From: Methylotetracoccus oryzae
GTDB taxonomy: Bacteria > Pseudomonadota > Gammaproteobacteria > Methylococcales > Methylococcaceae
Assembly (NCBI RefSeq): GCF_006175985.1
Contig: NZ_SRSH01000011.1
Span: forward strand, 62,001-126,000
Direction of reading: 5' to 3'
DNA length: 64,000 nt
In this document: positions 10,898 to 19,571 of the stretch, piece by piece
Layout of the letters: every line of letters begins with the position of its first letter
How positions within the stretch are numbered: the stretch's first letter is position 1
Made by a program: the position numbers and the translations under genes
The notes under the pieces: generated by a model
Told to the model about the DNA's origin: nothing
Databases searched by the model: none
What the model saw: the letters and a program-made list of their open reading frames with translations, nothing else

Positions 10898-12001
10898 TCA
10901 GGTGGCCAGGGCCGTCTCGGGGGCAGTGAAAACCTTCAGCCGCTTCGGATAGACCCGCACCACCTGATCTTCACAAAAGGCTTCGGCTTCCCAGGACTCC
11001 CGCGGTACCTCCGCCTCCACCGCTCCGTGCCCGTCGATGCGCTCGAGCCGCACCTTGACCACCCCACCAGCGCGCCGCGCGCCCTGTATCCGCGCCTCCA
11101 GCCCGCCCCCGTCGTGCGACAGTTCAATGTCGTGCGGTCGGGTATAGAACATCGCCGCAACCGCGGTATCCGCGGGTTCGTGCCCCGCCAGCTGGATCGC
11201 CGCCGCGCCGATATGCGCGTGCCCGTCCGAGACCCGTCCGTGAAACAGGTTCACATCGCCGAGAAACTGGTAAACGAAGGGTGTCGCGGGGTGGTCGTAG
11301 ATTTCGTCCGGCGTCCCGATCTGCTCGATGCGACCTTCGTTCATGACGACGACCCGGTCAGCGACTTCCAGTGCCTCGTCCTGGTCGTGGGTCACGAATA
11401 CACTGGTGACGTGCAGTTCATCGTGGAGGCGGCGCAACCAGCGCCGCAGTTCCTTGCGTACCTGAGCGTCCAGCGCACCGAAAGGTTCGTCGAGCAGCAA
11501 GACCTTGGGCTCGACCGCCAGTGCCCGCGCCAGCGCGATGCGCTGGCGCTGCCCGCCCGACAACTGCGCCGGGTAGCGCTCGGCCAGCCAGTCCAGTTGC
11601 ACCAGCCGCAGCAACTCCATGACCTTTTCCTTGATGGTCGCCTCCGTCGGCCGCTCGCTTTTCGGGCGAACCCTCAGGCCGAACGCGACATTGTCGAAGA
11701 CCGTCATGTGGCGGAACAAGGCGTAGTGCTGGAACACGAAGCCGACCTGCCGTTCGCGCACGTGCTGACACTTGCTGTCATCCCCGTGAAACCAGACCTC
11801 GCCCTCCTCATTGCCGTGAAACCAGATCTCGCCCGAATCGGGCGTTTCCAGCCCGGCGATGATCCGCAGCAAAGTCGTCTTTCCGCATCCCGACGGCCCC
11901 AGCAGGGCGATCAGTTCGCCCTCGCCGACTTCGAGATCGATCTCGCGCAAGGCATTGAAGGCGCCGAAGCGCTTGACGATTTTCTTGACGTGAATACTCA
12001 T
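10898..12001 (-). CDS. cysA: sulfate/thiosulfate ABC transporter ATP-binding protein CysA
   Basis: The 367-residue ATPase of the sulfate importer. Walker [11 protein letters not shown]-loop [17 protein letters not shown], signature [16 protein letters not shown] and Walker [16 protein letters not shown] are intact, and the [12 protein letters not shown] segment is typical of CysA. A C-terminal TOBE-like regulatory part follows. Between Walker A and the Q-loop there is a tandem 10-residue duplication (EIWFHG... then EVWFHG...). It is the last gene of a leftward operon from yezD to cysA, 36 bases after cysW. Frames on the opposite strand here are shadows. Confidence 0.95.
   Translation of the reverse strand: MSIHVKKIVKRFGAFNALREIDLEVGEGELIALLGPSGCGKTTLLRIIAGLETPDSGEIWFHGNEEGEVWFHGDDSKCQHVRERQVGFVFQHYALFRHMTVFDNVAFGLRVRPKSERPTEATIKEKVMELLRLVQLDWLAERYPAQLSGGQRQRIALARALAVEPKVLLLDEPFGALDAQVRKELRRWLRRLHDELHVTSVFVTHDQDEALEVADRVVVMNEGRIEQIGTPDEIYDHPATPFVYQFLGDVNLFHGRVSDGHAHIGAAAIQLAGHEPADTAVAAMFYTRPHDIELSHDGGGLEARIQGARRAGGVVKVRLERIDGHGAVEAEVPRESWEAEAFCEDQVVRVYPKRLKVFTAPETALAT
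11784..11834. repeat. tandem direct repeat inside cysA, 30-bp period
   Basis: A 21-base core (11784-11804) is repeated at 11814-11834 with one mismatch, giving a 30-base period. It is in frame and duplicates ten codons of cysA around the WFHG motif, in a loop between the Walker A helix and the Q-loop. Confidence 0.85.
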
Positions 12002-12037
12002 GCAGTGTCCTCGTGTGAGGTGAGGGGGGATTACGGT

Positions 12038-12901
12038 TCAGTGGTGGCCGCGCAAATGGCGCGCGACGAGGGTCTTGGCGGCCAGGGTTCCCAGCGCGAG
12101 AAAGGCCAGTAGCGTCGCTACCGCAAACGCGGCGGTGGCGTTGTACTCGTTGTAGAGGATTTCGACATGCAACGGGATCGTATTGGTCAGGCCGCGGATA
12201 TGACCCGAAACGACCGACACCGCACCGAACTCCCCCATGGCTCGGGCATTGCAAAGAATCACGCCGTACAGCAGACCCCAGCGGATGTTGGGCAGCGTGA
12301 TGTGCCAGAAGGTCTGCCAGCCCGATGCGCCGAGTACGATCGCCGCTTCCTCCTCTTCCGTGCCCTGCTCCTGCATCAACGGAATCAATTCGCGAGCGAC
12401 GAAGGGAAAGGTCACGAACAGCGTCGCGAGCACGATCGCCGGCACGGCGAAGACGATCCGGATGTTGTGCTCCGCAAGAAATTCCCCGAACCAGCCATGC
12501 GATCCGAACAACAGTACGAACAGCAGGCCGGCAATGACCGGAGATACCGAGAACGGCAGATCGATCAACGTGATCAAAAGGCTCTTGCCGCGAAATTCGA
12601 ACTTTGCGATCGCCCACGCCGCGGCGATGCCGAACACCATGTTGACCGGGACCGAGATCAGCGCCGCAATCACGGTGAGTTTGATCGCCGACAGCGCATC
12701 CGGATCGGTCAATGCCTCCCAGTAAACGCCCAATCCCTCCCGCAACGCGCCTACGAAAACGGCCGCCAGCGGCAGCCACAGAAAGGCCGCCAGAAACGTC
12801 AGCGCCACGGCAATCAGCAACCGGCGAAATGGCGTCGACTCGGACGTCGGGCCGGCGTCAACCTGATAGACGCGCGGCAATGTCATGGCTTGGCTCGTCA
12901 T
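12038..12901 (-). CDS. cysW: sulfate ABC transporter permease CysW
   Basis: A 287-residue inner-membrane permease with about six hydrophobic helices. The cytoplasmic EAA-type loop that contacts CysA is visible ([24 protein letters not shown]), as is the CysW/CysT-typical [18 protein letters not shown]. It pairs with CysT to form the sulfate channel. Its ATG overlaps the cysT TGA (ATGA), indicating translational coupling. The Ser/Thr-rich N-terminal 30 residues precede the first helix ([19 protein letters not shown]). Confidence 0.95.
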   Translation of the reverse strand: MTSQAMTLPRVYQVDAGPTSESTPFRRLLIAVALTFLAAFLWLPLAAVFVGALREGLGVYWEALTDPDALSAIKLTVIAALISVPVNMVFGIAAAWAIAKFEFRGKSLLITLIDLPFSVSPVIAGLLFVLLFGSHGWFGEFLAEHNIRIVFAVPAIVLATLFVTFPFVARELIPLMQEQGTEEEEAAIVLGASGWQTFWHITLPNIRWGLLYGVILCNARAMGEFGAVSVVSGHIRGLTNTIPLHVEILYNEYNATAAFAVATLLAFLALGTLAAKTLVARHLRGHH

Positions 12902-13752
12902 GCGGGCTCCTCCAGTTGGTCAGGCGCCGCCGGGGGCAACACGCGGCTGCTCCAGGCCTGCAACAGATTGATGCCGAGCAGCAGCAGAAATGACGCGACC
13001 AACATCGCGGCGGCGATGGAAGTCGCTCCGGCCTCGTCGTATTGCTCCAGTTTGGTGACGATCATCAGCGGAGTGATCTCCGACACCATGGGAATGTTGC
13101 CGGCGATAAAGATGACCGATCCATACTCCCCGATCGCCCGGGCGAAGGCTAGCGCGAATCCCGTCAGGACCGCGGGACCGATACTCGGCAGTATGACCAT
13201 GACGAAAGTTTGCACCCGCGTTGCGCCCAGACTCGCGGCGGCCTCTTCCATCTCCTTCGGAAAGTCCTCGAGGATGGGTTGGATCGTGCGCACGACGAAT
13301 GGCAAGCCAATGAAAGTGAGCGCAACGACGACGCCCAGCGGCGTAAACGCCACCTTGATACCCAACGGTGCCAGGAACTGCCCCACCCAGCCGTTTTTCG
13401 CGTAGATCGTCGCCAGGGTGATCCCCGCCACGGCGGTTGGCAGTGCAAAGGGCAAGTCGACGAGGGCATCAACCAGCTTCTTCGCGGGAAACTCGTACCG
13501 GACCAACACCCACGCGACCAACAGACCGAAGACTGCGTTGATGGACGCGGCCGCGAGCGAGGCGCCGAAAGTCAGCCGGTAGGATGCCAGCACGCGCGGG
13601 GCCGTCACGGCAGCCCAAAACTCGTCCCAGGTCAGCGTAAAGGACTTCAGGAAAACCGCCGAGAGGGGAATCAGCACGACGAGGCTCAGGTAGAAGATCG
13701 TGAATCCCAGTGAGATATTGAAGCCCGGCAGCACATTAGATTGCCTGAACAT
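12898..13752 (-). CDS. cysT: sulfate ABC transporter permease CysT
   Basis: A 284-residue inner-membrane permease, the partner of CysW. It has about six hydrophobic helices, the coupling loop ([22 protein letters not shown]) and the conserved [17 protein letters not shown]. The start at ATG 13752 ([11 protein letters not shown]) matches the normal CysT N-terminus; a longer in-frame extension is a shadow of the upstream gene. The first 17 bases overlap the 3' end of the EAL-like gene, another sign of one tightly packed operon. Confidence 0.95.
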   Translation of the reverse strand: MFRQSNVLPGFNISLGFTIFYLSLVVLIPLSAVFLKSFTLTWDEFWAAVTAPRVLASYRLTFGASLAAASINAVFGLLVAWVLVRYEFPAKKLVDALVDLPFALPTAVAGITLATIYAKNGWVGQFLAPLGIKVAFTPLGVVVALTFIGLPFVVRTIQPILEDFPKEMEEAAASLGATRVQTFVMVILPSIGPAVLTGFALAFARAIGEYGSVIFIAGNIPMVSEITPLMIVTKLEQYDEAGATSIAAAMLVASFLLLLGINLLQAWSSRVLPPAAPDQLEEPA

Positions 13753-14632
13753 AGGTACCCTCCATCGCCCGCGGCGATTTCTGCCAGAGAACTCCCCCCC
13801 GCCGCTCGCGACGGCGCCGTTCGAGCAAGGGCCCCTGTATCCATTCGATGCCGGCGTCGGCGGCCAGCGCCAGGGTCTCCGCCTGTTCGATGTGCTCCAG
13901 AACGACCTTCCCGCCGAAGCCAAACATCAGACGCTGCAACAAACCAAGGTAGCGCCCTACCCCGCTCGGCAGCAGCCGTGACGAGCGGGCAAAGTGCCGG
14001 GCGTCGAGCCGCAAATAATCAGGAGCGATACGAAAAAAGAAGTGGGCGGTCGCCTTCGACATCGGCAGTTCATCCAGCCGCACCCCGATCCGGTAGCCCC
14101 GGCTGCGGTAATTGGCCAGACCTTGCCCCAGACGGTGGAGGTAATCCCCCGGTTTGGCTCCGAAATCCAGGGAAGTCGACAGCACGACCCGCTCGGTGGC
14201 CAGCCCGCACTGCTCGATCAAACCCGCGAAATAGGCGCCATGGTCGCGCGGGACATTCAGGATATGGCGGGGGTCGACATCCAGCACCAGCTGCGCGGCC
14301 GGATCGTAGTTCCCGGCGACGAAGTTCAGCATGTGCAACGTGCGGCACAGGCGGTCGAAGTTGACGAGCCGGATCGCGTCGGTTCCGGAGTGACTGCGGC
14401 CGCTGACCGGCACGGGTGCGGCCTGACTGACGACCGACTGCAACCGGGCTATGTACCCTACCGTCAGACCGGGGGCTTGGGTGAGGCGAATGGGATCGAG
14501 CGCGCTGGCCAGATCGACATCGCAGAAGCGCGCCGTAACGCGGCCGCGCGCCGACCTCAGCAAGGCATCGGCGACACCCGTGTCCGCCGTCATGCGATCG
14601 TTGCAGGCGCGAACGAATGTGTTGAGCGACAT
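13736..14632 (-). CDS. degenerate EAL-domain protein in the sulfate operon
   Basis: A 298-residue soluble protein whose residues about 85-275 follow the EAL fold. Motif positions are recognisable but changed: LDVD (117-120) for the NLS strand, STSLD (152-156) for EITE, RLDEL (185-189) for DDFG, RLDA (208-211) for KIDR, LEHIE (245-249) for AEGVE and IQGPL (265-269) for QGYL. The N-terminal EAL glutamate motif is not visible. Most metal and catalytic residues are therefore lost, so c-di-GMP hydrolysis is unlikely; a c-di-GMP sensor or protein-interaction role is inferred. It sits between the second Mop gene (13 bases) and cysT (17-base overlap). Confidence 0.65.
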   Translation of the reverse strand: MSLNTFVRACNDRMTADTGVADALLRSARGRVTARFCDVDLASALDPIRLTQAPGLTVGYIARLQSVVSQAAPVPVSGRSHSGTDAIRLVNFDRLCRTLHMLNFVAGNYDPAAQLVLDVDPRHILNVPRDHGAYFAGLIEQCGLATERVVLSTSLDFGAKPGDYLHRLGQGLANYRSRGYRIGVRLDELPMSKATAHFFFRIAPDYLRLDARHFARSSRLLPSGVGRYLGLLQRLMFGFGGKVVLEHIEQAETLALAADAGIEWIQGPLLERRRRERRGGVLWQKSPRAMEGTYVQAI

Positions 14633-14645
14633 AACCTTGACCTCC

Positions 14646-14897
14646 TCAGTCCAAGTAAGGACCTGCGCCGCGCGTGCGGTCGTAGAGTCGGGCCACCGCG
14701 ACCTCGCTGGACTTCACGAGGGCCAGAACCTGGTCGCCCACCTTCAGGCCCAGCGATTCAAGCGAACTGCTTGTGATAACCGAGGTTACGATGCCGCCTT
14801 CCACCTGGACTTCGACCTCGGACACGACGGGACCGAGATTGATCGCGCGGATGCGGCCACGGAACTGATTGGGTGATGTCAGCGCGACGATGCTCAT
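14646..14897 (-). CDS. molybdopterin-binding-type TOBE (Mop) protein, second copy
   Basis: An 83-residue single TOBE/Mop domain: NQFRGRIRAINLGPVVSEVEV, then VTSVITSSSLESLGLKVGDQV and ALVKSSEVAVA. Mop proteins form small cytoplasmic oligomers binding molybdate, and in some cases other oxyanions. Its ATG overlaps the stop of the first Mop gene (ATGA). Finding it inside a sulfate rather than a molybdate operon suggests oxyanion buffering or sensing, which is inference. The C-terminal 12 residues (YDRTRGAGPYLD) extend beyond the domain. Confidence 0.8.
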   Translation of the reverse strand: MSIVALTSPNQFRGRIRAINLGPVVSEVEVQVEGGIVTSVITSSSLESLGLKVGDQVLALVKSSEVAVARLYDRTRGAGPYLD

Positions 14898-15139
14898 ACG
14901 ATATCTCCGGTAGGTTTTGCCTCGAGCTTGGCCAGACTGACCTCGGTCGCCTTGAACAGCGCCAGCACGGCCACGCCGGGTAATAACTCCAGTTCCTTAG
15001 CGGAACTCGTCGTAATCACCGAGCTGACGGGCCCGGCTGCCGTCTCGATGACGATCTCGGAAACCACGCCACCGGGAACGAGCTTCTTGATGGTTCCGCG
15101 GAACTGGTTCTTGGCGTTGACGGCCACGATGGAACTCAT
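14894..15139 (-). CDS. molybdopterin-binding-type TOBE (Mop) protein, first copy
   Basis: An 81-residue Mop/TOBE domain closely related to the downstream copy (KNQFRGTIKKLVPGGVVSEI, SSVITTSSAKELELLPGV, ALFKATEVSLAKL). The start at ATG 15139 gives the standard MSSIVAVNAKNQ N-terminus; the frame runs further upstream, but that part is a shadow of sbp. The two tandem genes look like a duplication that has diverged. It lies 31 bases after the sulfate-binding protein gene, hinting that the encoded protein binds the imported oxyanion or molybdate. Confidence 0.8.
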   Translation of the reverse strand: MSSIVAVNAKNQFRGTIKKLVPGGVVSEIVIETAAGPVSSVITTSSAKELELLPGVAVLALFKATEVSLAKLEAKPTGDIV

Positions 15140-15170
15140 GAGGGGATACTCCGATGCTAAGGCGGCGCGC

Positions 15171-16196
15171 TCAGCGCGTCGCGAAGATTTGATCGAACAC
15201 CGCGCCATCGGCGAAGTGCTTCTTATGAGCGGCCGCCCAGCCACCGAAGACCGGGTCGCTGATGGGTACCAGTTCCAGCCGGGGAAACTCGGCAGAATGT
15301 TTTGTGGCGACCGCAGGATCACGCGGGCGATAGTGATGGCGGGCCGCGATGTCCTGCCCTTCCTTGCTGTAAAGGTATTCCAGATAGGCCTTCGCCACCT
15401 CTTCCGTACCGTGGTTGCCGGCCACCTTGTCGACCACCGTGACCGAGGGTTCAGCCAAAACGCTGAACGATGGCGTCACGATCTCGAACTTGTCTGGCCC
15501 TGATTCCTTGAGCACCAGATGCGCCTCGTTTTCCCAGGTGATCAGGACATCGCCGATCTCTCGCTCGACAAAGGACACGGTCGAGCCGCGCGCGCCGGTA
15601 TCGAGGACTGCCGCATTCTTGTACAGGCGAGATACGAACTCCTTTGCTGAAGACTCGTCACCGCCCTTCTTCTTGATCGCGTAGCCCCATGCCGCCAGAT
15701 AGTTCCAGCGGGCGCCGCCGGAAGTTTTCGGGTTCGGCGTCACCACCGAAACGTCCGGTTTGGCCAGGTCATCCCAGTCCTTGATTCCCTTGGGATTACC
15801 CTTCCGGACCACGAAAACCATCGTCGACGTATACGGCGCACTGTTTTGCGGCAGCCGCTCCTGCCACTTTTCCGGGATCAGACGTCCCTTCTCGTAGAGC
15901 TGATCCACGTCGTAGGCCAGTGCCAGCGTCACGACATCGGCGTCGAGCCCGTCGATGACGGCCCTGGCCTGCTTGCCACTCCCTCCATGAGACTGTTTTA
16001 CCGTGACCGTATCGCCGGTCTTGGCTTTCCAGTATTTGGCAAAGACCGCGTTGTACTCCTGATACAGCTCGCGCGTCGGGTCGTAGGACACGTTGAGCAA
16101 AGTGACATCATCGCCCGCGTAAGTAAAAGCGGCGGGCAGCAGGGTCGCGTTAACTGCAAAAATCGCGTGAATCAGCCGAGGGGTTAACCAATGCAT
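15171..16196 (-). CDS. sbp: periplasmic sulfate-binding protein
   Basis: A 341-residue periplasmic receptor of the sulfate ABC transporter. A signal peptide (about residues 1-27, ending near FTYAG) precedes [17 protein letters not shown], the hallmark start of Sbp/CysP. The sulfate-contact motif [13 protein letters not shown] and the segments [16 protein letters not shown] and [12 protein letters not shown] are typical. It delivers sulfate to CysT-CysW-CysA encoded downstream. Sbp rather than the thiosulfate receptor CysP cannot be settled by eye. Confidence 0.93.
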   Translation of the reverse strand: MHWLTPRLIHAIFAVNATLLPAAFTYAGDDVTLLNVSYDPTRELYQEYNAVFAKYWKAKTGDTVTVKQSHGGSGKQARAVIDGLDADVVTLALAYDVDQLYEKGRLIPEKWQERLPQNSAPYTSTMVFVVRKGNPKGIKDWDDLAKPDVSVVTPNPKTSGGARWNYLAAWGYAIKKKGGDESSAKEFVSRLYKNAAVLDTGARGSTVSFVEREIGDVLITWENEAHLVLKESGPDKFEIVTPSFSVLAEPSVTVVDKVAGNHGTEEVAKAYLEYLYSKEGQDIAARHHYRPRDPAVATKHSAEFPRLELVPISDPVFGGWAAAHKKHFADGAVFDQIFATR

Positions 16197-16238
16197 GAGT
16201 AAGCTCCGTCAATTCGTTGAGTCGGGTTGCGGTGGGAC

Positions 16239-17903
16239 CTAAAAGTTGACCTGTACGCGCGTCTGCCAGACTTTTTCGGTCTGGAGACTCCGCACGTAGG
16301 GCAGCAGCACACCGCTGTTGCTGAAAGTTCCGGCGCCGTCGTTGTAGGACGTCTGCGAGTAGTCGAACATCAGCTTGTAGTTCGGGTTGAGCCACCAGTT
16401 GACGCCGAGCGCCCAGGTGGTCGCGTTCGCTACAGCGCTGCGCGGATCCGCGAAGGGATAGATCGGCTTTTCGGCCGTGCCGGTGTTCTCGAAAACGTCA
16501 TTGTCGAAATTGATGGTCGAGAAACGCGCTGCTGCCTGGAACGCGCCCCAATGGCCCTCGAAGGGATCGAAGGGGTGACGCGGCTTGATGCCCTGGTTCA
16601 GAAAGACGTTGTCTTCCCCCGTCAGCACGTACGAGACGGTCGCATTCCAGGCCTGGCTGGTTTCGTTGGTCTTTGCCACGGCATGGCTCTGGCCGTTGAC
16701 CACGGTTTGGTTCTCCAGATCCTGATCGGACAAGGCGTACTCGCCGACAAACTGGAACGGTCCATAGATCCAGTACATCTGCGGGTAGACGCGGTAAGCG
16801 GTGCCATCCGATCGGGCGTTCGAGTTGTAGCGAAAGATGGTGTTCAGGCCCGGGCTCTGAAAACTCGATAGCTGATCGTCATTCGGTTGCCCCCAGGTGC
16901 CGGCCACACCCAGACCAAGTCCCTCCAGCGGTTCGATGCCACTGTGCAGGAAGGGGTGCGAAAATATCCTGGCCTGAAGCTCTTTCGAGTCGTTCTGGTC
17001 GCTGTCGATGCTGCCGTTATTGCGCGATCCGTCGAAGATGCCGAACTGGTAACTCAAAAAATCCGGATATTGATACATCGGGAAGTTGCCGCCATAGGTC
17101 CGGTTCCGCTCCAGCTTGCTGAAATCCGTTCCGTGGTCGGGGCGGTCGAACTCGCCGTGCAACATGACGCCGACGTCTCGATTGGGCGCGAGCTGCGTCG
17201 GAAAGGCGCGCTCGATGAAGGGCAAGGCACTCGCACTCTGCAGACGCTCGAGACTGACCGGTGCCTTGAATTTGCCGGCTGCCAGACTCGCGTGGCGAAA
17301 GTAGCGAAAGTCGGTGTAGGCGTCGAACAAACGGAAGTTGCCACCGGCAAAATCCGGCATGATGCGATAGTCGAAATACTTCCAGACCGTACCCTCGATG
17401 ATCGGGCGCACCCGACGCAGGTAGAACTTGTCGGCATACGAGTCGCCGTTGGTGTTGCCCGCCTGCTCGGTATCGTCCATGAAATAACTGCCGTCGGCCT
17501 GGATCAGCGCCCGCAGGTACATAATGAAGTTTTCGTCCTGTGAGATGACCTTGAGGCCCTGTGTGCCGAGTTCCTCGCTCTTCGGGAACTTGGTCAGCGC
17601 GGCTTTCTGGGTCTCTTCGTCGACTTCGACCTTGCGCTCCAACACGTTGACCTTTTGTTTGAGCTGCTTGACCTCATCGGCACTGGCTGCGGCAGCCGTT
17701 CCCGCCGCACCGGTGGCCGGAGTCGCTGCCGGGGACGGTGCCTTCGCCGCTTCGGATTCTTCCAGACGCTTCTCGAGGAGTAGCAGGCGCCGTTCCAAGG
17801 CTCGGTATTGGGCATCCGACACCATGGCTTCGGCGGAGTCGACACCGCCCACCAGGCCAGCGACGGCGATCGCCAGCACGGGAGCTTTTGTTGGTTGTTG
17901 CAT
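16239..17903 (-). CDS. OprP/OprO-type anion-selective porin
   Basis: A 554-residue outer-membrane protein: a hydrophobic N-terminal segment with an Ala-rich cleavage region, a coiled coil (about 28-105, YRALERRLLLLEKRLEESE then VKQLKQKVNVLERKVE) separated by an Ala/Pro linker, and a 16-strand-type beta barrel ending in aromatic VQVNF. Family motifs include FYLRRVRPIIEGTVWKYFDY and LAAGKFKAPVSLERL. Such porins take up phosphate or polyphosphate; position before sbp argues for sulfate here. The start has a clear GGGAGAG ribosome binding site. The N-terminal coiled coil probably trimerises or anchors to peptidoglycan. Confidence 0.85.
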   Translation of the reverse strand: MQQPTKAPVLAIAVAGLVGGVDSAEAMVSDAQYRALERRLLLLEKRLEESEAAKAPSPAATPATGAAGTAAAASADEVKQLKQKVNVLERKVEVDEETQKAALTKFPKSEELGTQGLKVISQDENFIMYLRALIQADGSYFMDDTEQAGNTNGDSYADKFYLRRVRPIIEGTVWKYFDYRIMPDFAGGNFRLFDAYTDFRYFRHASLAAGKFKAPVSLERLQSASALPFIERAFPTQLAPNRDVGVMLHGEFDRPDHGTDFSKLERNRTYGGNFPMYQYPDFLSYQFGIFDGSRNNGSIDSDQNDSKELQARIFSHPFLHSGIEPLEGLGLGVAGTWGQPNDDQLSSFQSPGLNTIFRYNSNARSDGTAYRVYPQMYWIYGPFQFVGEYALSDQDLENQTVVNGQSHAVAKTNETSQAWNATVSYVLTGEDNVFLNQGIKPRHPFDPFEGHWGAFQAAARFSTINFDNDVFENTGTAEKPIYPFADPRSAVANATTWALGVNWWLNPNYKLMFDYSQTSYNDGAGTFSNSGVLLPYVRSLQTEKVWQTRVQVNF

Positions 17904-18127
17904 GAAGGCTCTCCCTTTTTTGAAAAGAGAACCTCCGGTGGTCCGGTCAGTTCAGGGGGTAACTGTAGGTTCTACCGTCAGCCTCCCGTTGGGCGGGTCG
18001 GCGGGGAGAATTGGCTGGGCCTTGGTCAACGGCCCCGCTTCAAACGTTCGCGCTCCGGTGAGGAGCAACGGGGGGAGATGACAAAACGGCGCGACGGTGA
18101 AGCGTCGTTTTGCGCTGCGCCCAAGCG
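17904..18127. other. spacer between yezD and the porin gene
   Basis: The 224 bases between the small YezD-type gene and the porin gene contain no supported coding sequence. No T-run terminator is visible. It could hold a secondary promoter or mRNA processing site for the porin-sbp-cys genes. Confidence 0.4.
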
Positions 18128-18319
18128 TCAGGGACTGGTCGCGGTTTGGTTGGGGAGCCGAAATTTCTCACGGCGCTCGATTTGCACGACCTTGCCGTCG
18201 TGCACGGTGATTTCTACGGCGCCGTACTGCAGACCATCGAGAGCGTCGAGTATGCGACCTTGAAGGGGTTGGGAGGAACGGGCGTCCGGTTTGTTCGCGG
18301 GCGTCGTGTGTTTCTGCAT
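18128..18319 (-). CDS. YezD-family (DUF2292) small protein
   Basis: A 63-residue protein. Its core ILDALDGLQYGAVEITVHDG followed by KVVQIERREKFRL is the DUF2292/YezD signature. Genes of this family commonly lie at the head of sulfate-transport operons in sulfur-oxidising and other proteobacteria and in Firmicutes, but the biochemical role is not established. It is the first gene of the leftward operon, 50 bases downstream of a recognisable promoter, with a GAGG ribosome-binding motif 9-12 bases before ATG. The N-terminal 25 residues are low-complexity and basic. Confidence 0.8.
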   Translation of the reverse strand: MQKHTTPANKPDARSSQPLQGRILDALDGLQYGAVEITVHDGKVVQIERREKFRLPNQTATSP

Positions 18320-18364
18320 GCAGCCTGGCCTCGGTGGTTCAAGGAATGAAATGCTTCGGCGACA

Positions 18365-18393
18365 ATGCTAGATGAGGTGTCCAATAACGACAA
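18365..18393 (-). promoter_or_regulatory. promoter of the sulfate-uptake operon
   Basis: Reading leftward, TTGTCG (18388-18393) and TAGCAT (18365-18370) are spaced by 17 bases, each matching four of six sigma-70 consensus positions. They lie about 50 bases upstream of the yezD start. The weak hexamers suit an activator-dependent promoter, consistent with the inverted repeat directly upstream. Confidence 0.5.
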
Positions 18394-18433
18394 ATAATAA
18401 AAACGCATTTCCTAATCGCGTTTCGTAATAATA
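18393..18433 (-). promoter_or_regulatory. AT-rich inverted repeat, candidate CysB-type operator
   Basis: AAACGC (18401-18406) and GCGTTT (18418-18423) form an inverted repeat with an 11-base spacer, flanked on both sides by AATAATA-type tracts in an otherwise GC-rich genome. It abuts the -35 hexamer, about positions -40 to -75, where LysR-type activators such as CysB usually bind. The identity of the regulator is inferred. Confidence 0.45.
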
Positions 18434-18541
18434 AGCCGGCTGGCATGCGCTATGCGTGATTCGGGCAGGTGCAACCGCCCACGACGTTCCCGCGCTCGAC
18501 GCCGTTTGACAGCGCACCACGGCCCGGCTAGGTTCCCCAGC

Positions 18542-19513
18542 ATGGGCCTCCGCTTCCACACCGCTCGCCATGCACTCGCCCCTTGGGCCCACCGCTTGAA
18601 CAGCCGCAGCGTACGCACGCTCCTGGTTGTCGTGGTCATGGCGGCCTTGTTGTGGAAGATCGATCGCGCGCAATTGCGCGACAGTCTGAGCGACTTTGAT
18701 CCCTTGATAGGCGCCCTGTTGCTCATCGTCAATCTGGTGTTGACCGGTCTCTTCGCGTGGCGTTGGTGCACGATCGCCCGCGCGCTGGGCGTCGCGGCTC
18801 CTTTTCGGCTGTTCGCGCGCGCGATCTGGGTCAGCCAATGTGTGAGCGAACTCGGCCCGGCGCTCATCGTTGGTGAGTTGGCGCGCTTTCAGCAACTCCG
18901 ACGCCATGCCGACAACTGGCCCTTGGTTATAAGCCAGATTCTGGACCGGCTTTCCGGCAAGGTGATATTGCTGCTGATCGTCGGAATGTTGACACCGCTG
19001 TATCTGGACTGGCTGGATTCCTTCCCCGCGCAGCAGATCGGATTCCTGATGCTGGTGCTGATCACCGGGATCACGCTCGTGGCCGTACTGCTAAGGCGCT
19101 TTTGGCCTATTGCCCGCCTGCATCCGCGGCGCGTGATCGCACTATGCAATCCGTTCAAAGCTCCGGGACACTACGGCTTGTCGGTGATCATTCAGCTCTT
19201 GCTCGCCAGCAATCTCGCTCTTAGTGCCTTGGGGATCGGGGTGTCGGAAGCGACCGCCAGCAGGGTCTTCCTGCTCGGTCCACTCGTACTACTGGGCGTG
19301 GGTGCGCTACCGGGTCTGGTTTCGGATTGGGGCAAGCGGGAAGCCCTGGCCATCGTGATCCTCGCGCCTTCGGGGCTGACGACGGAACAACGCCTTGCCG
19401 TATCGCTGATTTTTGGCTCGGCCCACTTGCTCGCTGTCCTGCCGGCGGCACTGTTGTTGTGCTCCCGCCGCCCACCGCCAGTGGCCGGGGAACCGCTCGA
19501 CGGATCCCCTTAG
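18542..19513 (+). CDS. lysylphosphatidylglycerol-synthase-type (UPF0104/AglD) membrane protein
   Basis: A 323-residue integral membrane protein with about seven to eight hydrophobic helices. Family features include IDRAQLRDSLSDFDP after the first helix, FAWRWCTIARALGV, and the AIWVSQCVSELGPALIVGELARF segment followed by ILDRLSGKV. These match the flippase-like LPG_synthase_TM group, whose members lack the synthase domain and are implicated in lipid or glycolipid translocation. ATG 18542 is chosen over an in-frame upstream start at 18452 because the extra 30 residues are Arg-rich and uncharacteristic. It is divergent from yezD and its specific role is unknown. Confidence 0.7.
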   Translation: MGLRFHTARHALAPWAHRLNSRSVRTLLVVVVMAALLWKIDRAQLRDSLSDFDPLIGALLLIVNLVLTGLFAWRWCTIARALGVAAPFRLFARAIWVSQCVSELGPALIVGELARFQQLRRHADNWPLVISQILDRLSGKVILLLIVGMLTPLYLDWLDSFPAQQIGFLMLVLITGITLVAVLLRRFWPIARLHPRRVIALCNPFKAPGHYGLSVIIQLLLASNLALSALGIGVSEATASRVFLLGPLVLLGVGALPGLVSDWGKREALAIVILAPSGLTTEQRLAVSLIFGSAHLLAVLPAALLLCSRRPPPVAGEPLDGSP

Positions 19514-19571
19514 TGCGCCCAGGAAAGGCGGTAAATCTGCGTCACGACAATGCCCGGATCGACACGGGAGG

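Noticed and set aside
11027-12112. 361-residue rightward frame opposite cysA
   Set aside because: It is antisense to an intact cysA and rich in Arg/Gln, as expected from a high-GC shadow frame.
13753-13923. 57-residue N-terminal extension of cysT
   Set aside because: It overlaps the EAL-like gene and is Arg/Trp-rich; CysT proteins normally start near [11 protein letters not shown].
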